Source of the DNA: Streptomyces spiralis
GTDB lineage: Bacteria; Actinomycetota; Actinomycetes; Streptomycetales; Streptomycetaceae
Direction: 5' to 3'
Length of the DNA stretch: 64,000 bases
Assembly: GCF_014654675.1 (NCBI RefSeq)
Contig: NZ_BNBC01000009.1
Coordinates: 146,464-210,463 of the forward strand
Position numbers and translations under genes: made by a program. Position 1 is the stretch's first letter; each line of letters starts with the position of its first letter. The notes under the pieces are model-generated. The model was not told where the DNA came from, did no database searches, and worked only from the letters and a program-made list of their open reading frames with translations. Below are positions 35,055 to 41,712 of the stretch, piece by piece.

Positions 35055-35128
35055 TGGACCTGAGGGGATTTGAACCCCTGGCCCCCTCGATGCGAACGAG
35101 GTGCGCTACCGGACTGCGCCACAGGCCC
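35055..35128 (-). tRNA. tRNA-Ala (anticodon CGC)
   Basis: A 74-nt cloverleaf folds on the minus strand. The acceptor stem is GGGCCTG/CAGGTCC with one G-U pair, the D stem is GCGC/GCGC, the anticodon stem is CCTCG/CGAGG with loop TTCGCAT (anticodon CGC, reading GCG), and the T stem is AGGGG/CCCCT with a TTCAAAT loop. Discriminator base A; the CCA end is not encoded. GCG is a very common Ala codon in this genome. Confidence 0.95.
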
Positions 35129-35219
35129 TTGCAACGAGTGAAACTCTAGCATCCCCGTCCGGGTGGTTGGAAATCCGTTCCCGGGCTGGTCAGCCGCGGG
35201 GCCCCCGGGGGTTCGGGGA

Positions 35220-36563
35220 CTACTCGTTGGCCGCGCGCGGCCGCTCGCCGTCCTCGTACTGGTCGAACAGCGGGGTGCGGCCGCGCTCGCGGGAGCGGCG
35301 GGCCGAGGCGGCGGAGCTGCCGCGCGAGCGGCCTCGAGCGTGGGGGCGGGAGTCGCCGCGGCCGCCGGCGGCCGGAAGGTCCTCCTCGGGCGCCGGGGGC
35401 TCCTCCGCGGCGGAAGCCGCGTCCTCCTGCTCCGGCACCGCGGCGGACGACCGCGCCGAGCTCCAGGAGTCCGGTGTGCCCAGGTCCACGTCGGAGCTGG
35501 CCCGCGGGGCGACCGGTGCGGTCACGTACGTGGGCAGCGGGACGGGCACCGGGTCCCAGCTGTCGCCGTGCCCGGGGCGCCGACGGCGCTCGCGCTGCTG
35601 GTCCAGCCACTCCGCGTGGTCGGTCTGCTCGACCAGGGCGCGCCGGTCCGCGGCGAGCGCGGACAGTCCCGGATCGGCCTCCGGCTCACCCGCGGTCTCC
35701 GGCTCGTCCGCGTCCTCGTCCAGGGCGGCGCGCCGGCGCTGTGGGCGCCGGCTCTCCCGCAGCCGCTGAGCGGCGGCCTCGGCGCGTCGGCGGTCCATCT
35801 GGTACGCGAAGCGGCGGCGCTCCTGGACGCGCAGATACGCGATGTACGCGCTGAGCAGCACGGCGGGCGCCGCGGGCGCCCACAGGAAGGCGAGCCCTCC
35901 GACGGCGGCGACGATCGCGCCCAGGGTGAAGGCGAGGAAGAGGACGACGGTGGTGCGCCGACGGCGCGCGAGCACCTTGGTCCGCCGGGCGCGCGCTGCG
36001 GCCGCCTCCGCGCCGGGCGCACGCCGAGCCGCGGGGACGCGCTTGCGCGCGGGCGGGACGGCGGACCCCGGCCCGGACCCCGACCCGGACGCGGATGCCG
36101 GTACGGACGCGGACGCGGACGCGGATGCCGACGCAGAAGCGGGCGCGGACGCCGGTGCGGTCGCGGACGCGGGTTCGGACGCGGTGTCGGAGGCGGACGG
36201 GACCGCCGGTGACGTGGTCCGGGCCACGGGCACGCCCGCACGGCCGCGGCGGTCCCGCTCCGGGGCCTGGTCGGGCTCCTGCGCCCGGGTCGGGGGCATG
36301 ACGAAGCCCCGGACGTCCACCGAGTCGGTGACGGCGTCCGGGTCCACGGCGCTGGACTCCCCCTCCTCGGCGGAGCGCGCCCTGAGGTCCCTGGCGTACC
36401 GGCGCTCCATGCCCGCCCGTCCGGAAAGCAGTCGGATGGCGGTGCTGAAGCGTTCCGTCGGACGGGCCTCGTTCAGCTCGTCCTGCCTACGGAGCCACAT
36501 GGGCACCAAGTAGGCGGCCCAGGCCCCGACAATGACTGCGTAGATGAGGCCGCTGCTGCTCAC
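35220..36563 (-). CDS. sepX: SepX/GlpR-type actinobacterial division membrane protein
   Basis: A 447-residue membrane protein. The N-terminus is a membrane helix (GLIYAVIVGAWAAYLVPMWLRR, about 5-26) followed by a conserved basic stretch. Two further hydrophobic segments lie around 225-265 (VVLFLAFTLGAIVAAVGGL; PAVLLSAYIAYLRV). Between them is an Ala/Ser/Pro low-complexity linker (about 115-170), and the C-terminal ~150 residues are charged and disordered. This topology, and its place after galU, moeA and rimJ, match GlpR of corynebacteria (membrane receptor for the gephyrin-like protein Glp) and SepX of Streptomyces, required for normal septation. Starts at GTG with TACCGT 7 nt upstream (possibly leaderless). 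Assignment rests on context and topology. Confidence 0.8.
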   Translation of the reverse strand: MSSSGLIYAVIVGAWAAYLVPMWLRRQDELNEARPTERFSTAIRLLSGRAGMERRYARDLRARSAEEGESSAVDPDAVTDSVDVRGFVMPPTRAQEPDQAPERDRRGRAGVPVARTTSPAVPSASDTASEPASATAPASAPASASASASASASVPASASGSGSGPGSAVPPARKRVPAARRAPGAEAAAARARRTKVLARRRRTTVVLFLAFTLGAIVAAVGGLAFLWAPAAPAVLLSAYIAYLRVQERRRFAYQMDRRRAEAAAQRLRESRRPQRRRAALDEDADEPETAGEPEADPGLSALAADRRALVEQTDHAEWLDQQRERRRRPGHGDSWDPVPVPLPTYVTAPVAPRASSDVDLGTPDSWSSARSSAAVPEQEDAASAAEEPPAPEEDLPAAGGRGDSRPHARGRSRGSSAASARRSRERGRTPLFDQYEDGERPRAANE

Positions 36564-36784
36564 GCCTCATACGGTAGAGGGGTTGGCGTGAGGCCATCCG
36601 CCAATTGGGCCGGTGTGTCGCACGATCTGGCTGATATTTCGAACTTTTTTTGTGACCGATGCGATCAGCGGGCCGTCAAGTCCGTGAATTCAATGCCACC
36701 CGCGCGGTCACTCATCGATCATTTTCGAACATATATTCAATTTCCAGGGGGCCCTGACTCGGATTACTCGCGGTTACGCCGGTT
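36564..36784. promoter_or_regulatory. AT-rich intergenic region upstream of sepX
   Basis: 221 bp between rimJ and sepX, strikingly AT-rich for this window (for example the segment 36640-36660 and 36720-36745). No gene is seen. It probably carries a dedicated sepX promoter. A degenerate LexA-like dyad, TCGAACATATATTCAA (36725-36740), keeps 10 of the 12 half-site bases of the actinobacterial SOS box and is noted only as a candidate. Confidence 0.5.
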
Positions 36785-37405
36785 CTACTCGCTGTTCTGC
36801 CGGGCGCTCTGCGGGTTGCGGGGACGGGTCCGCCGCCAGCGGCTCAGCAGCCCTTCGGGCACCTCTTCCGCGGTGAGCGCGAAGACCAGGTGATCGCGCC
36901 AGGCCCCGTCGATGTGCAGATAACGCGGTCTGAGGCCCTCCTCGCGGAATCCGAGTTTCTCCACCACCCGGCGGCTCGGCCCGTTCTCGGGGCGAATGCA
37001 GACCTCGATGCGGTGCAGTCCGACGGTGCGGAAACAGTGGTCCACGACGAGCGCCACCGCCGTCGGCACCACGCCGCGCCCGGCCACCGCCTCGTCCACC
37101 CAGTAGCCGATGTGGCCCGAGCACATCGAGCCCCAGGTGATCCCGGCGACCGTCAACTGCCCGACCAGTCGCCCCTGGTACTCGATGACGAACGGCAGCA
37201 TCCGCCCCGCGTTCGCCTCGGACCGCAGATGCCGCACCATCTGGCGGTAGGTCGGCCGGTGCGTGATCGGCCCGCTGGGCGTGGGCGGCGGAATGGTCGC
37301 CTCCCACGGCCTGAGCCAGTCCCGGTTGCGCCTGTTCACCTCGCGCCAGGCCCGCTGGTCGCGCAGCTTTATCGGCCGGAGGACGACATCGCCCTCCGCG
37401 AGCAC
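36785..37405 (-). CDS. rimJ: RimJ/RimL-type GNAT acetyltransferase
   Basis: A 206-residue N-acetyltransferase of the ribosomal-protein alanine acetyltransferase group. Family features: VVLRPIKLRDQRAWREVNRRNRDWLRPWEAT, the IGYWVDEAVAGRGVVPTAVALV acetyl-CoA loop (about 100-120), and VCIRPENGPSRRVVEKLGF (about 135-155). A rimJ gene between moeA and the SepX/GlpR gene is the conserved actinobacterial order. Start uncertain: the first ATG/GTG is the GTG at 37405, which lacks a ribosome-binding site, yet family-like sequence (LNSPSWPVV) continues upstream in frame to a CTG at 37429 that would form a CTGA overlap with the mog stop. Confidence 0.88.
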   Translation of the reverse strand: MLAEGDVVLRPIKLRDQRAWREVNRRNRDWLRPWEATIPPPTPSGPITHRPTYRQMVRHLRSEANAGRMLPFVIEYQGRLVGQLTVAGITWGSMCSGHIGYWVDEAVAGRGVVPTAVALVVDHCFRTVGLHRIEVCIRPENGPSRRVVEKLGFREEGLRPRYLHIDGAWRDHLVFALTAEEVPEGLLSRWRRTRPRNPQSARQNSE

Positions 37406-37425
37406 GACGGGCCAGGATGGGCTGT

Positions 37426-37968
37426 TCAGCTCGCACCCCCACTGCCGGCACCGGGTCTGGGATGGTCGCCGCCGCGCAGCTGGTCGACGGCGTGCGTCAA
37501 CAGCGGCTCCAGCACGGCCAGTCCGTCCCTCACCCCGCCGGAAGAGCCCGGCAGGTTGACGATCAGGGTCCGCCCGGCCACCCCGGCCAGCCCCCGGGAG
37601 AGCGCCGCCGTCGGCACCTTCTCCCGTCCGAACGCCCGAATGGCCTCCGCGATGCCCGGCACCTCGTGGTCGATCACCCGGCGGGTGGCCTCGGGGGTGC
37701 GGTCGGTGGGCGAGATGCCCGTGCCGCCGGTGGTGACGACGACGTCGTACCCGGCCTCGACGGCTGCGCGCAGCTCGGCCTCCACCGGTTCGCCGTCCGG
37801 CACGACCCGCGGACCGTCCACGGCGAAGCCGAAACGCCTGAGGCCGTCGGCGATCAGCGGGCCGCCCTTGTCCTCGTAGACCCCGGCGGCGGCCCGGTTG
37901 GACGCCGTGACCACGACAGCGCGGTACGGCGCGGGCCGCGCGCCCGATGCCGCTGCGTCCAGCGTCAT
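37426..37968 (-). CDS. mog: Molybdopterin adenylyltransferase-like protein (MoaB/Mog)
   Basis: A 180-residue MoaB/Mog-fold protein that adenylylates molybdopterin before metal insertion. The conserved [17 protein letters not shown] (about residues 85-101) and [12 protein letters not shown] (about 148-159) blocks are intact. ATGA overlap with moaC indicates translational coupling. It is part of a moeA-moaC-mog run inserted between moeA and rimJ. Confidence 0.94.
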   Translation of the reverse strand: MTLDAAASGARPAPYRAVVVTASNRAAAGVYEDKGGPLIADGLRRFGFAVDGPRVVPDGEPVEAELRAAVEAGYDVVVTTGGTGISPTDRTPEATRRVIDHEVPGIAEAIRAFGREKVPTAALSRGLAGVAGRTLIVNLPGSSGGVRDGLAVLEPLLTHAVDQLRGGDHPRPGAGSGGAS

Positions 37969-38525
37969 GACCGGCTCCAGTCGCCCGACTTGCCGCCCGT
38001 CTTCTCCTCCACCCGCACGTCCGTGATGATCGCCCCCTTGTCGACCGCCTTGACCATGTCGATCACGGTGAGCGCGGCGACCGAGACCGCGGTGAGCGCC
38101 TCCATCTCCACGCCCGTGCGGTCCGTCGTCTTCACGGTGGCCGTGATCTCCACGGCGTCGTCCGCGACCGACAGGTCCAGTTTCACACCCGACACCGACA
38201 ACGGGTGGCACAGCGGGATGAGGTCCGGGGTGCGCTTGGCGCCCATGATCCCGGCGATCCGCGCGGTGGCGAGGGCGTCGCCCTTGGGCACCCCCTCGCC
38301 GCGCAGCAGCTCCACCACGCGGGGCGAGACGAGGACGCGGCCGCTGGCGCGGGCGGTGCGCGAGGTCACCTCCTTGCCGGACACGTCGACCATGCGGGCG
38401 GCGCCCGCGTCGTCGATGTGCGTCAGTCGGTCCTGCGTGACCTCCTGTGCGCGGTCCTGCGCGACGTCTTGTGCGCGGCTGTGCGCGGAGGGTCCGGGGG
38501 TCTCCCCCCGGGAAGGCGTAGTCAT
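37965..38525 (-). CDS. moaC: Cyclic pyranopterin monophosphate synthase accessory protein MoaC
   Basis: MoaC converts the MoaA product to cyclic pyranopterin monophosphate, the first stable molybdenum-cofactor precursor. The family core ([18 protein letters not shown], then [27 protein letters not shown] with its catalytic His, and the C-terminal [13 protein letters not shown] [19 protein letters not shown]) begins near residue 34. The preceding ~33 residues are an unusual repetitive extension ([16 protein letters not shown]). The ATG at 38525 is used; a frame to 38600 adds more low-complexity sequence. Overlaps mog by 4 bp. Confidence 0.93.
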   Translation of the reverse strand: MTTPSRGETPGPSAHSRAQDVAQDRAQEVTQDRLTHIDDAGAARMVDVSGKEVTSRTARASGRVLVSPRVVELLRGEGVPKGDALATARIAGIMGAKRTPDLIPLCHPLSVSGVKLDLSVADDAVEITATVKTTDRTGVEMEALTAVSVAALTVIDMVKAVDKGAIITDVRVEEKTGGKSGDWSRS

Positions 38526-38610
38526 GCTCTGTGGCGCTCCCGGTCCGGGCCCGGCGCGGTGCGGCGCGCGGGCCTGCTGTGCGCGACACGGTACCGCCAA
38601 CCAGCGACGG

Positions 38611-39933
38611 TCAGCCGAGGAGGACCACCTCGACCTCGTCGCCGGGCGCCACGGACTCGACGTCCTCGGGCACGACGATGAGGGCGTCGGCCTGCGCGAG
38701 GGCGGCGATCAGATGGGAGCCGCTGCCCCCGACCGGGGTCACCTCGCCGTCGGCGTACGTCCCGCGCAGGAACTGCCTGCGGCCCTTCGGGGAGCTCAGC
38801 GCCTTCTCCGCCGCCAGCGTGGCCCGGGCCGTGGGCCGGTGGACGTCCTGAAGGCCCATCAGGGTGCGGATGGCGGGCCGGACGAACAGCTCGAAGGACA
38901 CGTACGACGACACCGGGTTGCCGGGCAGCGCCAGCAGCGGGATGTGCTCGCGGCCGATGGTGCCGAAGCCCTGCGGCTTGCCCGGCTGCATGGCGAGCTT
39001 GCGGAACTCCACGCCGCCGCCCGGCACGTCCTCGTCGCCGACGTGCGACAGCGCCTCCTTGACCACGTCGTACGCCCCGACGCTCACGCCGCCGGTGGTG
39101 ACCATCAGGTCGGCGCGGACGAGCTGGTCCTCGATGGTGGACCGCAGGACGTCGGCGTCGTCGGCGACGGCGCCCACCCGGTAGGCGATGGCACCGGCGT
39201 CCCGGGCCGCCGCGGTCAGGGCGAAGCTGTTGGAGTCGTAGATCTGGCCGTTGCGCAGCTGCTCGTCGGGCTGGACGAGCTCGCTGCCGGTGGACAGCAC
39301 CACCACGCGCGGGCGCGGGCGCACCCGGACCGTGCCCCGGCCGATCGCGGCGAGCAGCGCGATCTGCGGCGGCCCGAGGACCGTGCCGGTCTCCAGGGCG
39401 AGGTCGCCGGCCTTCACGTCGCTGCCCTTGGCGCGCACGTGCGCGCGTGCCTCGGCCGGCCGGTACACGCGCACCTGGCCGGTGGCGCCCTCCGGGGACA
39501 GGCTGCGGGCGCGCATCCCGCTGACGGGGCCCTCGCCGAGCCCGCCGTCGGTCCACTCCACGGGAACGACCGTCTCGGCGCCGGGCGGCAGCGGGGCGCC
39601 GGTCATGATCCGGGCCGCCTGACCGGGGCCCACATGGATCAGGTCGGCCGCGCCCGCGGCGACGTCCCCGACGACCTCCAGCGCGGCCGGGAACTCCTCG
39701 CTCGCGCCCGAGACGTCCCCGACGCGCACCGCGTACCCGTCCATGGAGCTGTTGTCGAACGGCGGCAGCGACAGCGGCACCATGACGTCCTCGACCAGGA
39801 CGCAGCCCTGGGCGTCGAGCAGCTGCAGCTCGATGGGGTCCAGGGGGCGGACGGTGGTGAGGACGTCCTCCAGGTGCTCGTCCACCGACCACAGACGGTC
39901 CGGTTCCGTGGTGTGGTGCCCGCCGCTGCTCAA
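38611..39933 (-). CDS. moeA: MoeA/gephyrin-like protein (MoeA or division-linked Glp)
   Basis: A 440-residue MoeA-fold protein with all subdomains: [11 protein letters not shown] (about residues 60-70), [17 protein letters not shown] (about 110-127), the molybdate/molybdopterin-site [11 protein letters not shown] (about 265-275) and [15 protein letters not shown] (about 330-344). It could insert molybdate into molybdopterin, but in corynebacteria the copy in exactly this position (after galU, before rimJ and glpR) is Glp, a gephyrin-like division protein that binds FtsZ and the GlpR receptor. Starts with TTG, 4 bp after the galU stop, with a GAGGAG 10 nt upstream. Which role dominates here cannot be told by sequence alone. 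Confidence 0.9.
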   Translation of the reverse strand: MSSGGHHTTEPDRLWSVDEHLEDVLTTVRPLDPIELQLLDAQGCVLVEDVMVPLSLPPFDNSSMDGYAVRVGDVSGASEEFPAALEVVGDVAAGAADLIHVGPGQAARIMTGAPLPPGAETVVPVEWTDGGLGEGPVSGMRARSLSPEGATGQVRVYRPAEARAHVRAKGSDVKAGDLALETGTVLGPPQIALLAAIGRGTVRVRPRPRVVVLSTGSELVQPDEQLRNGQIYDSNSFALTAAARDAGAIAYRVGAVADDADVLRSTIEDQLVRADLMVTTGGVSVGAYDVVKEALSHVGDEDVPGGGVEFRKLAMQPGKPQGFGTIGREHIPLLALPGNPVSSYVSFELFVRPAIRTLMGLQDVHRPTARATLAAEKALSSPKGRRQFLRGTYADGEVTPVGGSGSHLIAALAQADALIVVPEDVESVAPGDEVEVVLLG

Positions 39934-39937
39934 CTCG

Positions 39938-40840
39938 TCACATCTCCTCGGCCACGTACCGCTTCAGCCAGGCCCTGAAGTCGGGGCCCAGGTCCTCACG
40001 TTCGCACGCGAGCCGGACAATGGCACGCAGGTAGTCGCCGCGGTCGCCGGTGTCGTAGCGGCGGCCCTTGAAGACGACGCCGTGCACCGGGCCGCCGACG
40101 CTTTCGTCCTCGGCGAGCTTCTGCAGGGCGTCGGTGAGCTGGATCTCGCCACCGCGGCCCGGCTCCGTCTTGCGGAGTATGTCGAAGATGTGCGGGTCGA
40201 GGACGTAACGGCCGATGATCGCGTAGTGCGAGGGGGCCTCCGCCGCGCTCGGCTTCTCGACCAGGCCGGTCACCTGGACGACGTCGCTGTCCTGGGTGGC
40301 CTCCACGGCCGCGCAGCCGTAGAGGTGGATCTGCTCGGGGGCGACCTCCATGAGGGCGACGACGCTGCCGCCGTAGGTCTCCTGCACCTCGATCATCCGC
40401 TGCAGCAGCGGGTCGCGCGGGTCGATCAGGTCGTCGCCGAGCAGCACGGCGAAGGGCTCGTGACCGACGTGCGGGGCGGCGCAGAGCACCGCGTGGCCCA
40501 GACCCTTGGGGTCGCCCTGGCGGACGTAGTGCATGGTCGCGAGGTCACTGGACTCCTGGACCTTGGCGAGCCGCTCGGCGTCGCCCTTCTTCTCCAGGGC
40601 GGATTCCAGCTCGTAGTTGCGGTCGAAGTGGTCCTCGAGGGGGCGCTTGTTGCGGCCCGTCACCATGAGGACGTCGTCGAGGCCCGCGGTGACGGCCTCC
40701 TCGACCACGTACTGGATCGCCGGCTTGTCCACGACCGGCAGCATCTCCTTGGGAGTGGCCTTGGTAGCCGGCAGGAAGCGGGTGCCCAGGCCTGCCGCGG
40801 GGATGACGGCCTTGCTGATCCGGGGGTGCGACTCACTCAT
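39938..40840 (-). CDS. galU: UTP-glucose-1-phosphate uridylyltransferase
   Basis: GalU makes UDP-glucose for glycans, trehalose and wall polymers. The 300-residue protein has the nucleotide-binding GLGTRFLPATKATPKEMLPV (about 14-33), VDKPAIQYVVEEA, LLGDDLI metal site (about 135) and VEKPS blocks. The ATG at 40840 gives the normal family N-terminus (SESHPRISKAVIPAAG); the longer frame to 40948 is rejected. First gene of the leftward galU-moeA-(moaC-mog)-rimJ-sepX cluster, divergent from the 5-formyl-THF cyclo-ligase gene, an arrangement conserved in actinobacteria. Confidence 0.96.
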   Translation of the reverse strand: MSESHPRISKAVIPAAGLGTRFLPATKATPKEMLPVVDKPAIQYVVEEAVTAGLDDVLMVTGRNKRPLEDHFDRNYELESALEKKGDAERLAKVQESSDLATMHYVRQGDPKGLGHAVLCAAPHVGHEPFAVLLGDDLIDPRDPLLQRMIEVQETYGGSVVALMEVAPEQIHLYGCAAVEATQDSDVVQVTGLVEKPSAAEAPSHYAIIGRYVLDPHIFDILRKTEPGRGGEIQLTDALQKLAEDESVGGPVHGVVFKGRRYDTGDRGDYLRAIVRLACEREDLGPDFRAWLKRYVAEEM

Positions 40841-41040
40841 GCCCGCCACCTTATCCGCCGATCGGACCGCCCTTGCGCGGGCTCCGGGCTTCCGGTTCGC
40901 CGACCGCATATGAACGGCACACGTGCGGCCCAGGGACACACGGGACACTGGGACCGGTGCCCCGCAGGGACGTCCCGGGGGTGGCCCCGCAAGGATGGGC
41001 GATCGCGCGCTCAGGACTCGAGAAAGGTGCGGAGGCGGCC

Positions 41041-41655
41041 TTGGCTGAGATCGGACGGACGACGGAGCCCGCCAAGCGGACGGTGCGGCGGGAGCTCCTC
41101 GCGGCGAGGGACGGGCTCACGGCGGACGAGCTGCGCCGGGCGGCGTCGGCGCTGGCCCGGCGCGCGCTGGCGCTGCCCGAGCTGGCGCGGGCGCGCACGG
41201 TGGCCGCGTACGTCTCGGTGGGCACCGAGCCGGGCACCCTCGCGCTGCTCGACGCGCTGCGCGCGCGGGGCGTACGTGTGCTGCTGCCCGCCCTGCTGCC
41301 CGACAACGACCTGGACTGGGGCGTGTACGCCGGGGAGGACTCCCTCGCGCGCGTGCGGCACGGCGGGAAGATGGCGCTGCAGGAACCGGCCGGGGAGCGC
41401 CTCGGCCCGGACGCCGTGACGGCCGCCGACGTCGTCCTGCTGCCGGGCCTCGCCGTCGACGTGCGCGGGATGCGGCTGGGGCGCGGCGGCGGCTCCTACG
41501 ACCGTGTCCTGGCCCGCCTGGAGCGGGCGGGCGCGCACCCCGCGCTCGTGGTCCTGCTGTACGACTCCGAGGTCGTCGACCACGTACCGGAGGAGCCGCA
41601 CGACCGGCCGGTGCAGGCGGTGGTGACGCCGTCCCGGGTGCGCCGCTTCGCCTGA
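41041..41655 (+). CDS. 5-formyltetrahydrofolate cyclo-ligase
   Basis: A 204-residue enzyme converting 5-formyl-THF to 5,10-methenyl-THF with ATP. Landmarks: KRTVRRELLAARDGL at the N-terminus, AAYVSVGTEPGTLALLDAL (about 55-75) and the phosphate-binding LGRGGGSYDRVLA (about 150-162). The start is probably the TTG at 41041, with GGAGG 5 nt upstream; frames from 40873 or 40957 would add a Gly/Pro-rich leader absent from the family. Divergent from galU. Confidence 0.92.
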   Translation: MAEIGRTTEPAKRTVRRELLAARDGLTADELRRAASALARRALALPELARARTVAAYVSVGTEPGTLALLDALRARGVRVLLPALLPDNDLDWGVYAGEDSLARVRHGGKMALQEPAGERLGPDAVTAADVVLLPGLAVDVRGMRLGRGGGSYDRVLARLERAGAHPALVVLLYDSEVVDHVPEEPHDRPVQAVVTPSRVRRFA

Positions 41656-41658
41656 AGG

Positions 41659-41692
41659 CGAAGGCCCTCCACGCGCGCGTGGAGGGCCTTCG
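41659..41692. terminator. Bidirectional terminator between cyclo-ligase and acylase genes
   Basis: A perfect 16-bp stem (41659-41674 with 41677-41692) and a 2-nt loop begin 4 nt after the cyclo-ligase stop and end 20 nt before the convergent acylase stop. Confidence 0.75.
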
Positions 41693-41712
41693 TCAGCCGG
41701 CGGGCCGCCGGG

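Noticed and set aside
33560..35055. tRNA-Ala 3'-end duplication marking an integrated island
   Set aside because: I looked for the tRNA 3' sequence near 33560-33580 and elsewhere on that side and found no copy, so mobile origin of the UTRA-glycosyltransferase pair is unproven.
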